A DNA stretch of 21,872 bases from Clostridia bacterium (GTDB taxonomy: Bacteria > Bacillota > Clostridia > Christensenellales > Aristaeellaceae). Shown one piece after another: positions 9,201 through 15,318 of this stretch; the first letter of the stretch is position 1; each line of letters opens with the position of its first letter. The notes beneath the pieces were generated by a model, which saw nothing but the letters and a program-made list of their open reading frames with translations, did no database searches and was not told where the DNA came from. The position numbers and the translations under genes are program-made. The stretch covers positions 1-21,872 of the forward strand of contig JAFWBZ010000287.1 in assembly GCA_017537105.1 (NCBI GenBank). The letters are read 5' to 3'.

Positions 9201-12121
9201 GTCGACCAGCCCGACTGTTTGGGGTCGAGGCGCATCAAATAGGTAAAGCCATAGCTTTCGCCGGGCAGCAGGGTTTCAGACATCCAGGGTTCTGTGGAGG
9301 CATAGTCGCCCGCTCCCGGCTCGATGCCCATGAAGTCGTATTCGTCGTACACGTCGATGGTCAGGCGCATCTGCACCGGGATGACCGCGCCGTCGAAGTA
9401 ATATTCCTCCTCTGTCGGCTTCGAGACCACCACCAGGCTGCGCAGCCCTTCGCCGTCGCCGAGGTTCCTGGGCACCGGTCCGTTGCGCAGCTTGCTGGCC
9501 AGGTCGGCGGGAATGGGCATCGAATGCGCGTCCTTGTCCTTGCCCTTGGACAGGATCTGCATGGGGAAGTGGATGTAATTGGAGGTTACGGGCGAGCCGT
9601 CCCCGGTGTTTCCGTCGGCCTCGAAGAGCAGGCCGTACCTGTCGGTATCCCACTTGTGCGTGAGCGTGACCTTGACGGTCTGGGTGTGCGCCTGGCCCGC
9701 CTGGATCGCGCCGTCGCCCGCGACGCTGTCCAGGTAGTCGTAGGTGTCGTCCAGTTCGGAGGGGCCGAGGAGGGGCAGGATGGTGTAATCCGTCAGGGTT
9801 TCACCGCTCAGGTTTTTGACCGTAACCTCGACTTCGACCTCGTCGCCCTCGACGTATTCGTCCTTCGGGTCCACGATTTCGCCCGAGATGTTCAGGCATC
9901 GATAGGCGGAAGCCTGCGTATCATCGCAGTCGATGGGAACCCAATCCCGGATGGGCTTGGCGTAGACGATCTCGCCGTCGGGCGTCACGCCCTCGGCGAT
10001 GACGTCGACGGTATAGCCCCATGAATACCTGGCCTTGCCGTTTTCGTCCTGGCCATCATAGCGCTGGATCGCGTTCAGCAGGCCGACGGAGCGCTCGCCC
10101 TCCAGGTCGCCGTTCGCGCCGACGGCCAGCGTGCCGGCCTCCGCTTCGCCGAGCGGGAGCCAGTCGCCGTATTTGCTGATAAACGCCTTGACCTTGACGT
10201 CCTCAAGCGCCACATCGCCGTTGTTCGTGGCGCGGTAGCGGTAGCGCCAGGTTTCGCCGGCGGGATAGCGGGTGCCCTCGGGGTCGTCGCTTTCGCGGGT
10301 CAGCACCAGGGCGTCGCTGTGCAGATCATAGGGGCTGTGGACCTCCACCCACAGCGACTTCTGCGGCGCGCTGACGTGCTCGCCGGACCCGGTAGAGCCG
10401 CTGGCTTCCAGCCAGAAGCCGAATTTGCCGTCCTTGATCTCATCCTCCGGGCTGAGCGTGTGGCTGTAGGTCTTCGTCATCGACTTGCCCGCGGGCAGGG
10501 GCTCGCTCTCCCCCTCGGGGGTGATCGCCCCCGCGCCCTCCTGGGTGCGGCCGACGCCGGTGATATACACATCCAGGTCCTTGCCGGTGTTGTTTGTGAG
10601 CGTTGCTTCGAATTCGAATTCCTCGCCCAGCGTGTACCATTCCCGGTCGCCCAGCACCTTGCCCGTGAGCACGAGGTTCGGGTCAAGCGTGTCTTCATCG
10701 GACAGGAGATTGATGGTCACCCAGTCGATGTTGCTGTACCAGCGCCGCCTGTCGACCTTCGAGGTGCCCAGCACCCAGGCGTTCACCTGGATGCCGTAAT
10801 GCTTGTTCACCGGATCCCACAGCTCGGCCTTGTCCATGTCCGCGGTGACGGTGAAGGAACCGGTATAGCTGTTCGCGCCGCCGGCCTTCAGCGTATCGCC
10901 GCTCAAATCGCCCACGTAGCGCAGGTACGACAGATCGGCCTTGTAGGACTGCTTTTCGCCGAAGCTCAAAAACAGCGGACCCAGCGTGCAGTCCTCCGTG
11001 CCCAGGTTGGTCACAGTATAATTGTATTTCAGGCTCTCCCCGGGCGCGACAAGAATCATATTGAAATCCGGGGTGACGCTGATTTGCAGGTTGACCGGCG
11101 TGTCCGGGCCGCTGATGCCGGTCCTGTCCACCTCGACTTTCGTCCAGCCTTCCACGATCCGGTCGATGTCGATGGGCTTCAACAGGCCGGGCTCATAGTA
11201 CCAGTCGTGGTCGCGGGCCCATTCGACGATGGCGGCGTCCAGCCTCGGGCCGAAGCGGCCGTCGATCTTGCCGGGGTTGTAGCCCATGTCCCAGATGATG
11301 CTCTGGATGACCTCGACCTGCTTGCCGCGGTCGCCGCGCTTGATGATGGGCTTGGCTTCCACCACGTCCCGCTCCACCAGGCCGCAGCGCTCGCAGACGC
11401 GCTCCCGCACGCCGTCGGTGGTGCGCGTGAGCGTCGATATGGTCTTCCATTCGCCGAATCTGTGCTGCACGAGCGCCTGGGTCTGCAGCCAGGCGACGCC
11501 GTCCGCCGTCAGGCCCTCGGCCTCCTGCACCTTGCGCACGGCGCGTTCGGTGCCCTTGCCGTAGATGCCGTCTGCCCGGCCGTCCATCGCGCCGTAGCAG
11601 ATCAGCCCCTCCTGGAGCCTTTTGACCGCATCGCCCCTGGCCCCGCGGCGCAGCGTGCCCTCGGCGTCGTATGCCGCGGTCTCCGTGGCGCCGCAGACCC
11701 GGCAGGTGTGCTTTCTCGTGCCGGAGGAGTGGTCGGTGGCCTCGGTGACGATCTCCCACTCGCCCCAGTTGTGGGGCAGCTTGTCGATCTTGCGCTTGTC
11801 CACGTGGCCGCACACCCTGCACTTGCGGGTCTCCTCGCCTTCCTTGTCGCAGGCAGGCTCCTTGGTGGTCTTCCAGCTGCCGTAGTTGTGGCCGGCCTTG
11901 GGGATTTCGCGCGCGTCGGTCACGCCGCAGGCCGCGCAGGTGTGCAGCTCCCGCCCCTTTTCCAGGCAGGTTGCCTTTTTCTGGACCGTCCACTTGCCCC
12001 ACTCGTGCGCGCCGCCGGTCGCACGGCACTCGCCCGTGGCTGCCAGCGCAGAGGTGGGCAGCAGGCTCAACAGCATCAGGATCGCCAGTGCGATGGCCAG
12101 GATTTGCCGGATTCGCTTCAT
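3248..12121 (-). CDS. Giant secreted multidomain cell-surface protein (2957 aa) with Cys-repeats, PG-binding domains and beta-sandwich stalk
   Basis: A signal peptide (residues 1-27, ending TSALA) precedes four related repeats of the form H-x-[WYF]-G-x-W...C-x2-C-G (starting near 39, 78, 117 and 220). A PG_binding_1 domain (about 156-216) sits between repeats 3 and 4, and a second one (about 258-323) follows repeat 4. Residues about 343-885 hold four CARDB/DUF11-like beta-sandwich units. Two copies of a module of about 750-790 residues follow (about 891-1681 and 1697-2440), with an acidic Pro-rich linker near 1508-1555 inside the first. A third copy of the module's end unit covers 2445-2565. 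A hexapeptide PDENGQ-like linker (2625-2692) leads to two tandem helical C-terminal repeats (about 2693-2813 and 2837-2957), each with conserved Cys and LprI/DUF1311-like helices. It has no LPXTG or SLH domain. The start at 12121 is chosen because AAAGGAGG precedes it with 8-base spacing and a promoter lies at 12226-12254; the longer frame would begin upstream of a usable leader. An adhesin, stalk or wall-organising role is inferred. Confidence 0.85.
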   Translation of the reverse strand: MKRIRQILAIALAILMLLSLLPTSALAATGECRATGGAHEWGKWTVQKKATCLEKGRELHTCAACGVTDAREIPKAGHNYGSWKTTKEPACDKEGEETRKCRVCGHVDKRKIDKLPHNWGEWEIVTEATDHSSGTRKHTCRVCGATETAAYDAEGTLRRGARGDAVKRLQEGLICYGAMDGRADGIYGKGTERAVRKVQEAEGLTADGVAWLQTQALVQHRFGEWKTISTLTRTTDGVRERVCERCGLVERDVVEAKPIIKRGDRGKQVEVIQSIIWDMGYNPGKIDGRFGPRLDAAIVEWARDHDWYYEPGLLKPIDIDRIVEGWTKVEVDRTGISGPDTPVNLQISVTPDFNMILVAPGESLKYNYTVTNLGTEDCTLGPLFLSFGEKQSYKADLSYLRYVGDLSGDTLKAGGANSYTGSFTVTADMDKAELWDPVNKHYGIQVNAWVLGTSKVDRRRWYSNIDWVTINLLSDEDTLDPNLVLTGKVLGDREWYTLGEEFEFEATLTNNTGKDLDVYITGVGRTQEGAGAITPEGESEPLPAGKSMTKTYSHTLSPEDEIKDGKFGFWLEASGSTGSGEHVSAPQKSLWVEVHSPYDLHSDALVLTRESDDPEGTRYPAGETWRYRYRATNNGDVALEDVKVKAFISKYGDWLPLGEAEAGTLAVGANGDLEGERSVGLLNAIQRYDGQDENGKARYSWGYTVDVIAEGVTPDGEIVYAKPIRDWVPIDCDDTQASAYRCLNISGEIVDPKDEYVEGDEVEVEVTVKNLSGETLTDYTILPLLGPSELDDTYDYLDSVAGDGAIQAGQAHTQTVKVTLTHKWDTDRYGLLFEADGNTGDGSPVTSNYIHFPMQILSKGKDKDAHSMPIPADLASKLRNGPVPRNLGDGEGLRSLVVVSKPTEEEYYFDGAVIPVQMRLTIDVYDEYDFMGIEPGAGDYASTEPWMSETLLPGESYGFTYLMRLDPKQSGWSTRTVSVHLKGHMSGMDEYESCEVYPLFSNPTVTAVGVSDKSASLNLEVRNGEYHDMCGAGELLDIPFNIQSGGNARIDKVKLVWEQREGKAIVNSGEIFLRDSMAPGDSFDMSRKILIVGIANVPYEPEYTLKLQLTGVFLNGKGKQEAVESTPIELPLTVLEASEAESRLTLISSVAPQKNAYGSGDTVKITLRAENHTGTTLEDVAIVPAWPCCLLKDELNEKGRFASLKDGEAAEVTLTYIVSPNDARQGRIEMLFKAAGKRQDSGKTERSLNEAITLNFNDEPQQTLSLGVIVKDPHTLYAPGSKVTVELEWRNGPLTCARFYALADNSAPSAEYANEWHSFGHGVKGYQFYEEQDVEAIKGWHRHEVTLQIPEDFEGDVYHAAWAIEGDWEDAGLHKLVRSNVDTVDLPIGIEQYEGDEALTMHLYSSTGDAPAVGIDGMVVIKAFLKYVGGHLPETYSVRYRPVGTETWSIVSKASNNSYNLNVGCPIWPHAESLSGDGWTYEFEAFDADRPELVSEPATVFISLIEFPPGDGIDGDGPGPEDDDWQVGPDGLPGDEPVPDWVDDGDEEPEEPGAPLEDVSLDVDLLTSCPNPETGDWYNGDKVHFAVTASYNGGPKVPVRIEVCVTDAVETAEPQKVLSVENSSYLVDTCEITLDASHAVNDKCVYDFVAYVYLDDEDHVDCYSETVPWIFDMAPSGMGLNPQPSPAPDGLPPREGAPVFRSLTIVDQTKDEDAYYDGATIPVKMRLTTDSYDWYRFGGISVAPGDTIEGLYWRDGLLQPGESYDFIYNMVLDPGKTGWKKRDVSITLISDSTGGREYESCEVRPPFTNPTVTLEKPDGGANIINDNDAYLYLHLGTSLLRGFPMETVDVPFSVELYSTTGTTVKNLKLYCLSDVDGKGFYKDSRQFSKSMQGNGTRSFTAHLPIRRIEGMDGDYTATFYVAGEYDDAKGKRQTVESSPISVPVEILKLEDRPGSLRLTYQVDPKKDAYFVNDELTIHLMARNNGDVALDDVSIDLTEALKAVTEEKGIALSKIDKTHLEPGETAALDCTYRVSAGDAEMEKFELSFASTALTAETRAPARSFNALVTGKVDKKIPEPSVELSAHISDKRDRYPVGTPLSCYVKVKNLAAQQVASVRVYAVGDNRFEAQYAGAPVSDLGHGAKGPLAGTNGGIKPGGDINTFVKVTIPASFGDQGTYCPAWVAEVTFKDGTTLTSNVAGLALDAMAASLMLSVTTNDAGETPIEVGTPLTVHAEMNYTGGEVPSDYIVRYRPMGKAAEWTEVHAAVSTDGMYAIAHFELPMTEADLVKDTWTYMIRAWAVTSTQVPSNVVTLEFTANAPKSAGSIDLDVEQLTQQSDPAGWRDGDKVRFRVTATYAGPETPGYMQISATPSTASVPQAYSSIENSKAVMDELEVTLDATNIVDGACLYTIEAFAKDQYGGNQLAFIQTEYFAFPMDLGDPQTAEVAENGALNLTVTQLTECKDPEGYWHDGDAVEVSVNAAYHREGTLNVLSIEAYNGKGNLLEEYCRMVNEANALSDTFEINLDADAAVDGQCLFDFRAQAFATTWNVPDYKSEPAVLVFDMAPAGKGADGPEAGSDPGKPATQINWAAIEAAKEMIGMEEKSDEAEGPEINAMEGPEAAAKEDESDGTPAKDEKPAKNEQPDENGQPDESKQPDENEQPDENGQSDEGNLPDESGPAAGSGAEDSSVEVDHCACALTGLGEGTAAYTTTLCEAHASIESCISDLWSEEDDNAAEVWEQAVSLWTDALNAEYDALAAKAGTAEAVEADRALFFAQLEDLRSAMEAYGPDDPSTVNEIVADQLKAQTALLCALNGGAPGLSNWNDAPALEGEAAPDLCLMDIEEADGIEFREEVLCASHRATEAAGLALLDEGDAEAAWAEARRLWLAELDAITEARTSDEDAGPAVAAAQASFLRWLDAREALLRSFDPALADELPAQALRTRVLDLCAWQRIPRG
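4096..4203 (-). repeat. 18-bp imperfect tandem repeat encoding a hexapeptide linker
   Basis: About six imperfect 18-base units encode successive hexapeptides of the type PDENGQ/PDESKQ/PDENEQ near residue 2650 of the giant protein. The stretch is hydrophilic and acidic, as expected for a flexible linker between the beta-rich stalk and the C-terminal helical repeats. Copy number may vary between strains. Confidence 0.8.
4800..7030 (-). repeat. Module B of the large internal duplication in the giant protein
   Basis: This copy begins at FRSLTIVDQTKDED (about residue 1697) and ends at YFAFPMD (about 2440). It matches module A in the same order of sub-units but lacks A's acidic Pro-rich linker before the end unit. 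The end unit (SIDLDVEQLT...GDKVRFRV...) is then repeated once more directly downstream (about 4430-4790). Boundaries are approximate. Confidence 0.8.
7080..9450 (-). repeat. Module A of the large internal duplication in the giant protein
   Basis: This copy runs from about residue 891 (RSLVVVSKPTEEEYYFDG) to about 1681 (VPWIFDMAP). Phrases in the same order recur in module B: YYFDGAVIPVQMRLT / YYDGATIPVKMRLT, LLPGESYGF / LLQPGESYDF, YESCEVYPLFSNPTVT / YESCEVRPPFTNPTVT, VESTPIELPLTVL / VESSPISVPVEIL, SVRYRPVG / IVRYRPMG and the end unit WYNGDKVHFAVTASY / WRDGDKVRFRVTATY. The copies have diverged at protein level, so the duplication is old. Boundaries are approximate. Confidence 0.8.
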
Positions 12122-12225
12122 CGTATCTTCCTCCTTTGTGGGTTTTGGACGCCCGGACGGCAGGCAGCGCGGTCCGAAGTGCGGGTCATGGTCAGCAACG
12201 CTGCTTTTTACAGGATTGTGCTTCA

Positions 12226-12254
12226 ATTATAACATATTTAACCTGACATCGCAA
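12226..12254 (-). promoter_or_regulatory. Sigma-A-type promoter of the giant surface-protein operon
   Basis: On the minus strand a perfect TATAAT (12226-12231) lies 17 bases after TTGCGA (12249-12254). It is about 100 bases upstream of the chosen start codon at 12121 and just downstream of the neighbouring terminator, so the surface-protein genes form their own transcription unit. Confidence 0.75.
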
Positions 12255-12285
12255 ATTGTTTTGGCTCGCTGTTTGCACTTTTCAT

Positions 12286-12320
12286 AAAAAACCCGAACCG
12301 GCTGGCAGCACGGTTCGGGT
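12286..12320 (-). terminator. Rho-independent terminator of the araC / NagB-like operon
   Basis: A perfect 10-bp stem (12311-12320 with 12291-12300, minus-strand direction) encloses a 10-base loop. On the minus strand it is followed by a run of T residues (complement of the A run 12286-12291). It lies about 20 bases after the stop codon of the NagB-like gene. Confidence 0.9.
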
Positions 12321-12340
12321 GGAAGGATCGACCCTTCAGA

Positions 12341-13297
12341 TCAGTTGGTATCGGCGCAGAGCGGGCCGGCCAGCTCTTCCATGAAGAACAGCTTGCCCGG
12401 CAGGGTGGGGATGTTGCTGGAGGTGACCTGCTTGCAGGGACCGTAGCGCAGCGTCATCCAGAAGCTCATGCCCTGCCACTGCATGCCGCGGGACAGCACG
12501 CCGTCCGCGCCGCCGATGGCGTAGTCGGAGGAGAGGATGATGGCGGGGCCGATGGTGTTGGCATAGCAGGGGATCAGCGGCCAGCTGGAGCGGAAGGACG
12601 TGATGGCGTTCTGCTCGATGGTGAAGGGATGCAGCCGCGCGCCGACGCGGTAGGGCGCCTTCAGCCATTCCTCGCGGGTGGCGTACTCCGCGGCGAAGTG
12701 GGGCTCCCAGAAGGCAATGTGGCACATGCGGCCGATGCCGTAGACCAGCACCTGCTTGGCGCCCTCAGCCTTCAGCTTCGCGATCTTCTCGGGGTAGGTG
12801 GGCAGGTTGTCCTTCGTGGCGAAGTTGCGCTGCTCCACCGGCACGCCCAGGCCCAGCTTTTCCAGAGGACCGTAGAAGGCCTCGGTCATGGCGTTCTGGA
12901 AGGCGGCGGGATCGCTGCCGGGCAGCGTGTTGCCCTCGGCATCCGCCCACTCGTCCATGTTGAAGCCGTACACGTGCTTGCAGTCCACGTTCCACTGCTG
13001 CAGGAAGTAGACGGCCCACTTGTACATGCCCATCGGACCCACGGGCAGGATCAGGATGAGCTTGCGGCCCTCCTCCCGGGTCTGACGGATCTGCATGGCG
13101 ATCTCATGGCCCATGTAGACGCCGAACTCCTCCAGGTTGGTGCACTTCACGGGCTGGAAGCCCTCGTTCCAGAAATCCTGGCGGTCCAGCACCGACGCGG
13201 GATCGTTGGAGACGCAGGCCATGATCTTCTCTATGTCCCAGCCCTCCGGCAGGATTTCGGAGAAGTACGAGCCCTTCAGCGTGTCGAGCATGTTCAT
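12341..13297 (-). CDS. Divergent NagB-like (glucosamine-6-phosphate isomerase/deaminase family) protein 1
   Basis: The 318-residue cytosolic protein has the NagB/6-phosphogluconolactonase (RpiA-like Rossmann) layout. FNMDEW (112-117) keeps the family's catalytic Asp (D115, matching E. coli NagB Asp72). GIGRMCHIAFWEP (187-199) aligns with the NagB GxxDGHIAFNEP motif and keeps His193 and Glu198, but the canonical Asp141 position is Met191 and the following Gly is Cys192. The N-terminal phosphate-loop region (LPVGPMGMYKWA, 84-95) is also altered. A subfamily motif HPFTIEQN (223-230) is shared with the second paralogue at 17270. The start ATG at 13297 follows AAGGAGG with 8-base spacing. It is 68 bases behind araC on the same strand and probably co-transcribed with it. 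True deaminase activity is doubtful; isomerase, lactonase or sugar-phosphate-sensing roles are possible. Confidence 0.78.
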   Translation of the reverse strand: MNMLDTLKGSYFSEILPEGWDIEKIMACVSNDPASVLDRQDFWNEGFQPVKCTNLEEFGVYMGHEIAMQIRQTREEGRKLILILPVGPMGMYKWAVYFLQQWNVDCKHVYGFNMDEWADAEGNTLPGSDPAAFQNAMTEAFYGPLEKLGLGVPVEQRNFATKDNLPTYPEKIAKLKAEGAKQVLVYGIGRMCHIAFWEPHFAAEYATREEWLKAPYRVGARLHPFTIEQNAITSFRSSWPLIPCYANTIGPAIILSSDYAIGGADGVLSRGMQWQGMSFWMTLRYGPCKQVTSSNIPTLPGKLFFMEELAGPLCADTN

Positions 13298-13365
13298 ATT
13301 CCGTTCCTCCTTGAAATGATTTTCTATGTTCAGCGCCGTCCGGCGCAGGGATTCGCGTTTGGCGG

Positions 13366-14241
13366 TCACTGCCGCAGCGTGCGCGCGTACTCGGTGGGCG
13401 TCATGCCCGTAATCCGCTTGAAGCGGGAGGAGAAGTAGTAGATGGACTCGTAGCCCACGATGTCCGCGATCTGGGTGAAGTTGTACTGGTTTTCGCGGAT
13501 CAGCCGCTTGGCCTCCTTCATGCGCAGGTCCGTCAGATAGCCGATCACCGAGGCGCCGGTCTGCTCCCGGAACACCAGCTTCAGCTGGGAGATGCTCACG
13601 TTCAGATTCGCTGCGATGTCCTTGAGCGTCAGCTTCTCCCGGTAGTGCTGGCGCATGTAGTCCTCCGCCCGCCGGGTCAGCGCCGCGTGGTGGTTGGCGC
13701 TGTTGGAGGAGAGTATGCGCACCTTCAGGGGGATGTTTTCATTGCGGCGCAGCATATAGATCAGCATCTGCTCCAGCTCGCAGCGGATCAGCTGCTCCGC
13801 GCCGGTGGGGGCGTCGTCGCGGCGGATCAGCTTCACCACCGGAGGATCGTTTTCGAAGTAGACGTAAGTCTTCTCCGCTTCCTTTACGATCCGCGCCAGG
13901 CAGTCCTTCTCCTCGCTGCCCAGCAGGATGATGCGCTGTTCGAAGGCCGACATCTGCGGGTCCCGGCATACGAAGGCGATTACGATGATGTCCGCGGGCT
14001 TGCCGCAGTAGGGGAGCACGTTGTGGTACTCGTTCGGGCGGTGGAAGGCCATCTCGCCCGTCTTCAGCAGGTATTTGTTCTCGTTGGCCCAGATGGTCAC
14101 CTCGCCCCGGTCCACATAGACCAGCTCCCAGAAGTCGTGCCGCTCGCCGGGCGAAGTGTAGTCCGCGGGGATGTGGTAGCTCGAGGCGTTGACCAGGTGG
14201 GTCACGCAGTAGACCGGCTCCAGCGAATGCAGCAGGAACAC
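13366..14241 (-). CDS. AraC-family transcriptional regulator
   Basis: With a GTG start at 14241 the product has 291 residues, typical for the family. The N-terminal half is a cupin-like sugar-sensing domain with HDFWEL (H35, E39) and HRPNEYH (H67, H73), as in many clostridial carbohydrate regulators. The C-terminal half (from about 184) contains two helix-turn-helix motifs: LTLKDIAANLNVS...LKLVFRE (about 204-225) and FTQIADIVGY...YYFSSRFKR (about 254-276), ending in the MTPTEYARTLR signature. The GTG is preferred over ATG 14265 because AAAGGGAG precedes it by 8 bases, and the promoter at 14273-14301 would start transcription at about 14266, leaving the ATG with no leader. It is divergent from the catabolic operon and probably activates it. 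Confidence 0.88.
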   Translation of the reverse strand: MFLLHSLEPVYCVTHLVNASSYHIPADYTSPGERHDFWELVYVDRGEVTIWANENKYLLKTGEMAFHRPNEYHNVLPYCGKPADIIVIAFVCRDPQMSAFEQRIILLGSEEKDCLARIVKEAEKTYVYFENDPPVVKLIRRDDAPTGAEQLIRCELEQMLIYMLRRNENIPLKVRILSSNSANHHAALTRRAEDYMRQHYREKLTLKDIAANLNVSISQLKLVFREQTGASVIGYLTDLRMKEAKRLIRENQYNFTQIADIVGYESIYYFSSRFKRITGMTPTEYARTLRQ

Positions 14242-14272
14242 GCGCCTCACTCCCTTTCTCCCCATCGCCTTT

Positions 14273-14301
14273 ATTGTAATGCCGGGCAAAGGGAAAGTCA
14301 A
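14273..14301 (-). promoter_or_regulatory. Promoter of araC
   Basis: On the minus strand TTGACT (14296-14301) and TACAAT (14273-14278) are separated by exactly 17 bases. The predicted start near 14266 gives a leader of about 25 bases to the GTG at 14241. Confidence 0.75.
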
Positions 14302-14333
14302 ACCAAAAATACACAAAAAAGCAGCTTGAATAT

Positions 14334-14367
14334 CCGATATCACAAATAATAAGGCCGATAATGCAAA
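14334..14367. promoter_or_regulatory. Putative AraC-family operator: two direct repeats with 21-bp period
   Basis: The half-site CCGATA-N3-CAAA occurs at 14334-14346 and again at 14355-14367, matching at 10 of 13 positions, with starts exactly 21 bp (two helical turns) apart. Tandem half-sites with this period, the promoter-proximal one overlapping the -35 position, are the standard arrangement for AraC-type activators. Here the second copy ends inside the place where a -35 box would be for the TATAAT at 14388, and no good -35 hexamer is present. The first copy also overlaps a short palindrome, ATATC-C-GATAT (14330-14340). Confidence 0.6.
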
Positions 14368-14387
14368 GCAATTTTACAAAATCAGAT

Positions 14388-14393
14388 TATAAT
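14388..14393 (+). promoter_or_regulatory. -10 box of the divergent catabolic operon promoter (activator-dependent type)
   Basis: A perfect TATAAT lies 82 bases before the TTG start at 14476. The expected -35 window (14365-14370) reads AAAGCA, which is not a -35 box, so the promoter should need an activator; the direct repeats at 14334-14367 abut it. A weaker alternative, TATACT at 14421-14426, also lacks a -35. Confidence 0.6.
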
Positions 14394-14425
14394 GAAATCA
14401 ATAGACTGGGCGGAAATTAATATAC

Positions 14426-14440
14426 TGTGGATTTTCCACA
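14426..14440. promoter_or_regulatory. Perfect inverted repeat in the operon leader (possible operator)
   Basis: TGTGGA and TCCACA flank TTT, forming a perfect 6-bp inverted repeat about 30 bases downstream of the predicted transcription start and 36 bases before the first start codon. A repressor or second regulator binding here could block transcription; alternatively it is a small RNA hairpin. No specific regulator can be named. Confidence 0.35.
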
Positions 14441-14475
14441 AAAAAGACGCGCGGAATTGCAGGGAGGGATGCGGC

Positions 14476-15318
14476 TTGAAGAAGTCAATCAGTTACTGGT
14501 CGTTTGTCGGCAAGAGCGCATTTGAGGCCATGGAGCTGGCGAAGGACGCCGGATTTGACGGCATCGAACTGACGTTGGACGGCGCGGGCGATCTGACCAT
14601 GGACACCACGCCTTCGCAGCTGAAGGCGCTGAAGGACCGGGCGGAGCAGTTGGGACTGGCGCTGCCCAGCGTGGCCAGTGGTCTCTATTGGACCTATTCC
14701 TTCACCTCCGAGGACGCCGAGGAGCGCAAGTGCGCCCACGACGTGGCGGTGAAGGAGCTGGAGTGCGCCAGGACACTGGGTGCGGACACCATTCTGCTGG
14801 TGCCCGGAAGCGTGGCGGTGGAGTTCGTGCCGGAGCGGCCCGTGGTGCCCTACGACGTGGCCTATGACCGGGCGCTGGAGGAGATGAAGAAGCTGGCGCC
14901 GGTGGCGGAGGAGCTGAAGGTCTCGATCGGCATCGAGAACGTCTGGAACCAGATGCTGCTGTCCCCGCTGGAGCTCCGGGATTTCATCGACAAGGTGGGC
15001 AGCTCCTTCGTGGGCAGCTACTTCGATGTGGGCAACGTGATGTTCTCCGGCTATCCGGAGCACTGGATCCGCATCCTGGGCAAGCGCATCCGCAAGGTGC
15101 ACCTGAAGGACTACCGGCGCAGCCCCGGCGGGCTGAACTGCTTTGTGGACATCCTGTCCGGCGACGTGAACTGGCGCGAGGTGCGCAGGGCGCTGGACGA
15201 TATCGGCTATGACGGCTGGGTGACGGGGGAGATGATTCCACAATACGCGCAGGGCAGCGACCAGCAGATCTACAACACGTCCGGAGCCATCGGGCGAATC
15301 GTGGAGGGGAGATTGTGA
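14476..15318 (+). CDS. Sugar phosphate isomerase/epimerase (AP endonuclease family 2 TIM barrel)
   Basis: The 280-residue cytosolic protein has the xylose isomerase-like TIM barrel pattern. GFDGIEL (27-32) marks the second strand, and the four likely metal ligands lie in the usual order: Glu154 (IGIENVW), Asp184 (SYFDVGN), His209 (VHLKDY) and Glu252 (TGEM). Such enzymes epimerise or isomerise ketoses, inosose or related keto-sugars. The TTG start at 14476 is chosen because AGGGAGGG (14461-14468) lies about 8 bases upstream; the ATG at 14469 is out of frame and the upstream ATG at 14392 lies inside the promoter. It is the first gene of the operon and its stop codon overlaps the next start by one base (TGATG), so translation is coupled. 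The substrate cannot be read from sequence. Confidence 0.85.
   Translation: MKKSISYWSFVGKSAFEAMELAKDAGFDGIELTLDGAGDLTMDTTPSQLKALKDRAEQLGLALPSVASGLYWTYSFTSEDAEERKCAHDVAVKELECARTLGADTILLVPGSVAVEFVPERPVVPYDVAYDRALEEMKKLAPVAEELKVSIGIENVWNQMLLSPLELRDFIDKVGSSFVGSYFDVGNVMFSGYPEHWIRILGKRIRKVHLKDYRRSPGGLNCFVDILSGDVNWREVRRALDDIGYDGWVTGEMIPQYAQGSDQQIYNTSGAIGRIVEGRL

Noticed and set aside
12122..12226. 35-residue N-terminal extension of the giant protein
   Set aside because: It would put the signal peptide internal to the protein and begin at the -10 box. ATG 12121 has AAAGGAGG at 8 bases.
10319..12232. 637-residue plus-strand frame (and similar frames at 7712-9190 and 2057-3316)
   Set aside because: All are antisense to the surface-protein genes, lack recognisable domains and ribosome-binding sites, and show the repetitive Gly/Ala/Val/His composition of shadows.
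14432..14440. DnaA-box-like TTTTCCACA
   Set aside because: It fits a loose DnaA-box consensus, but it is a single copy inside a palindrome in an operon leader, with no cluster, AT-rich unwinding element or origin genes nearby.
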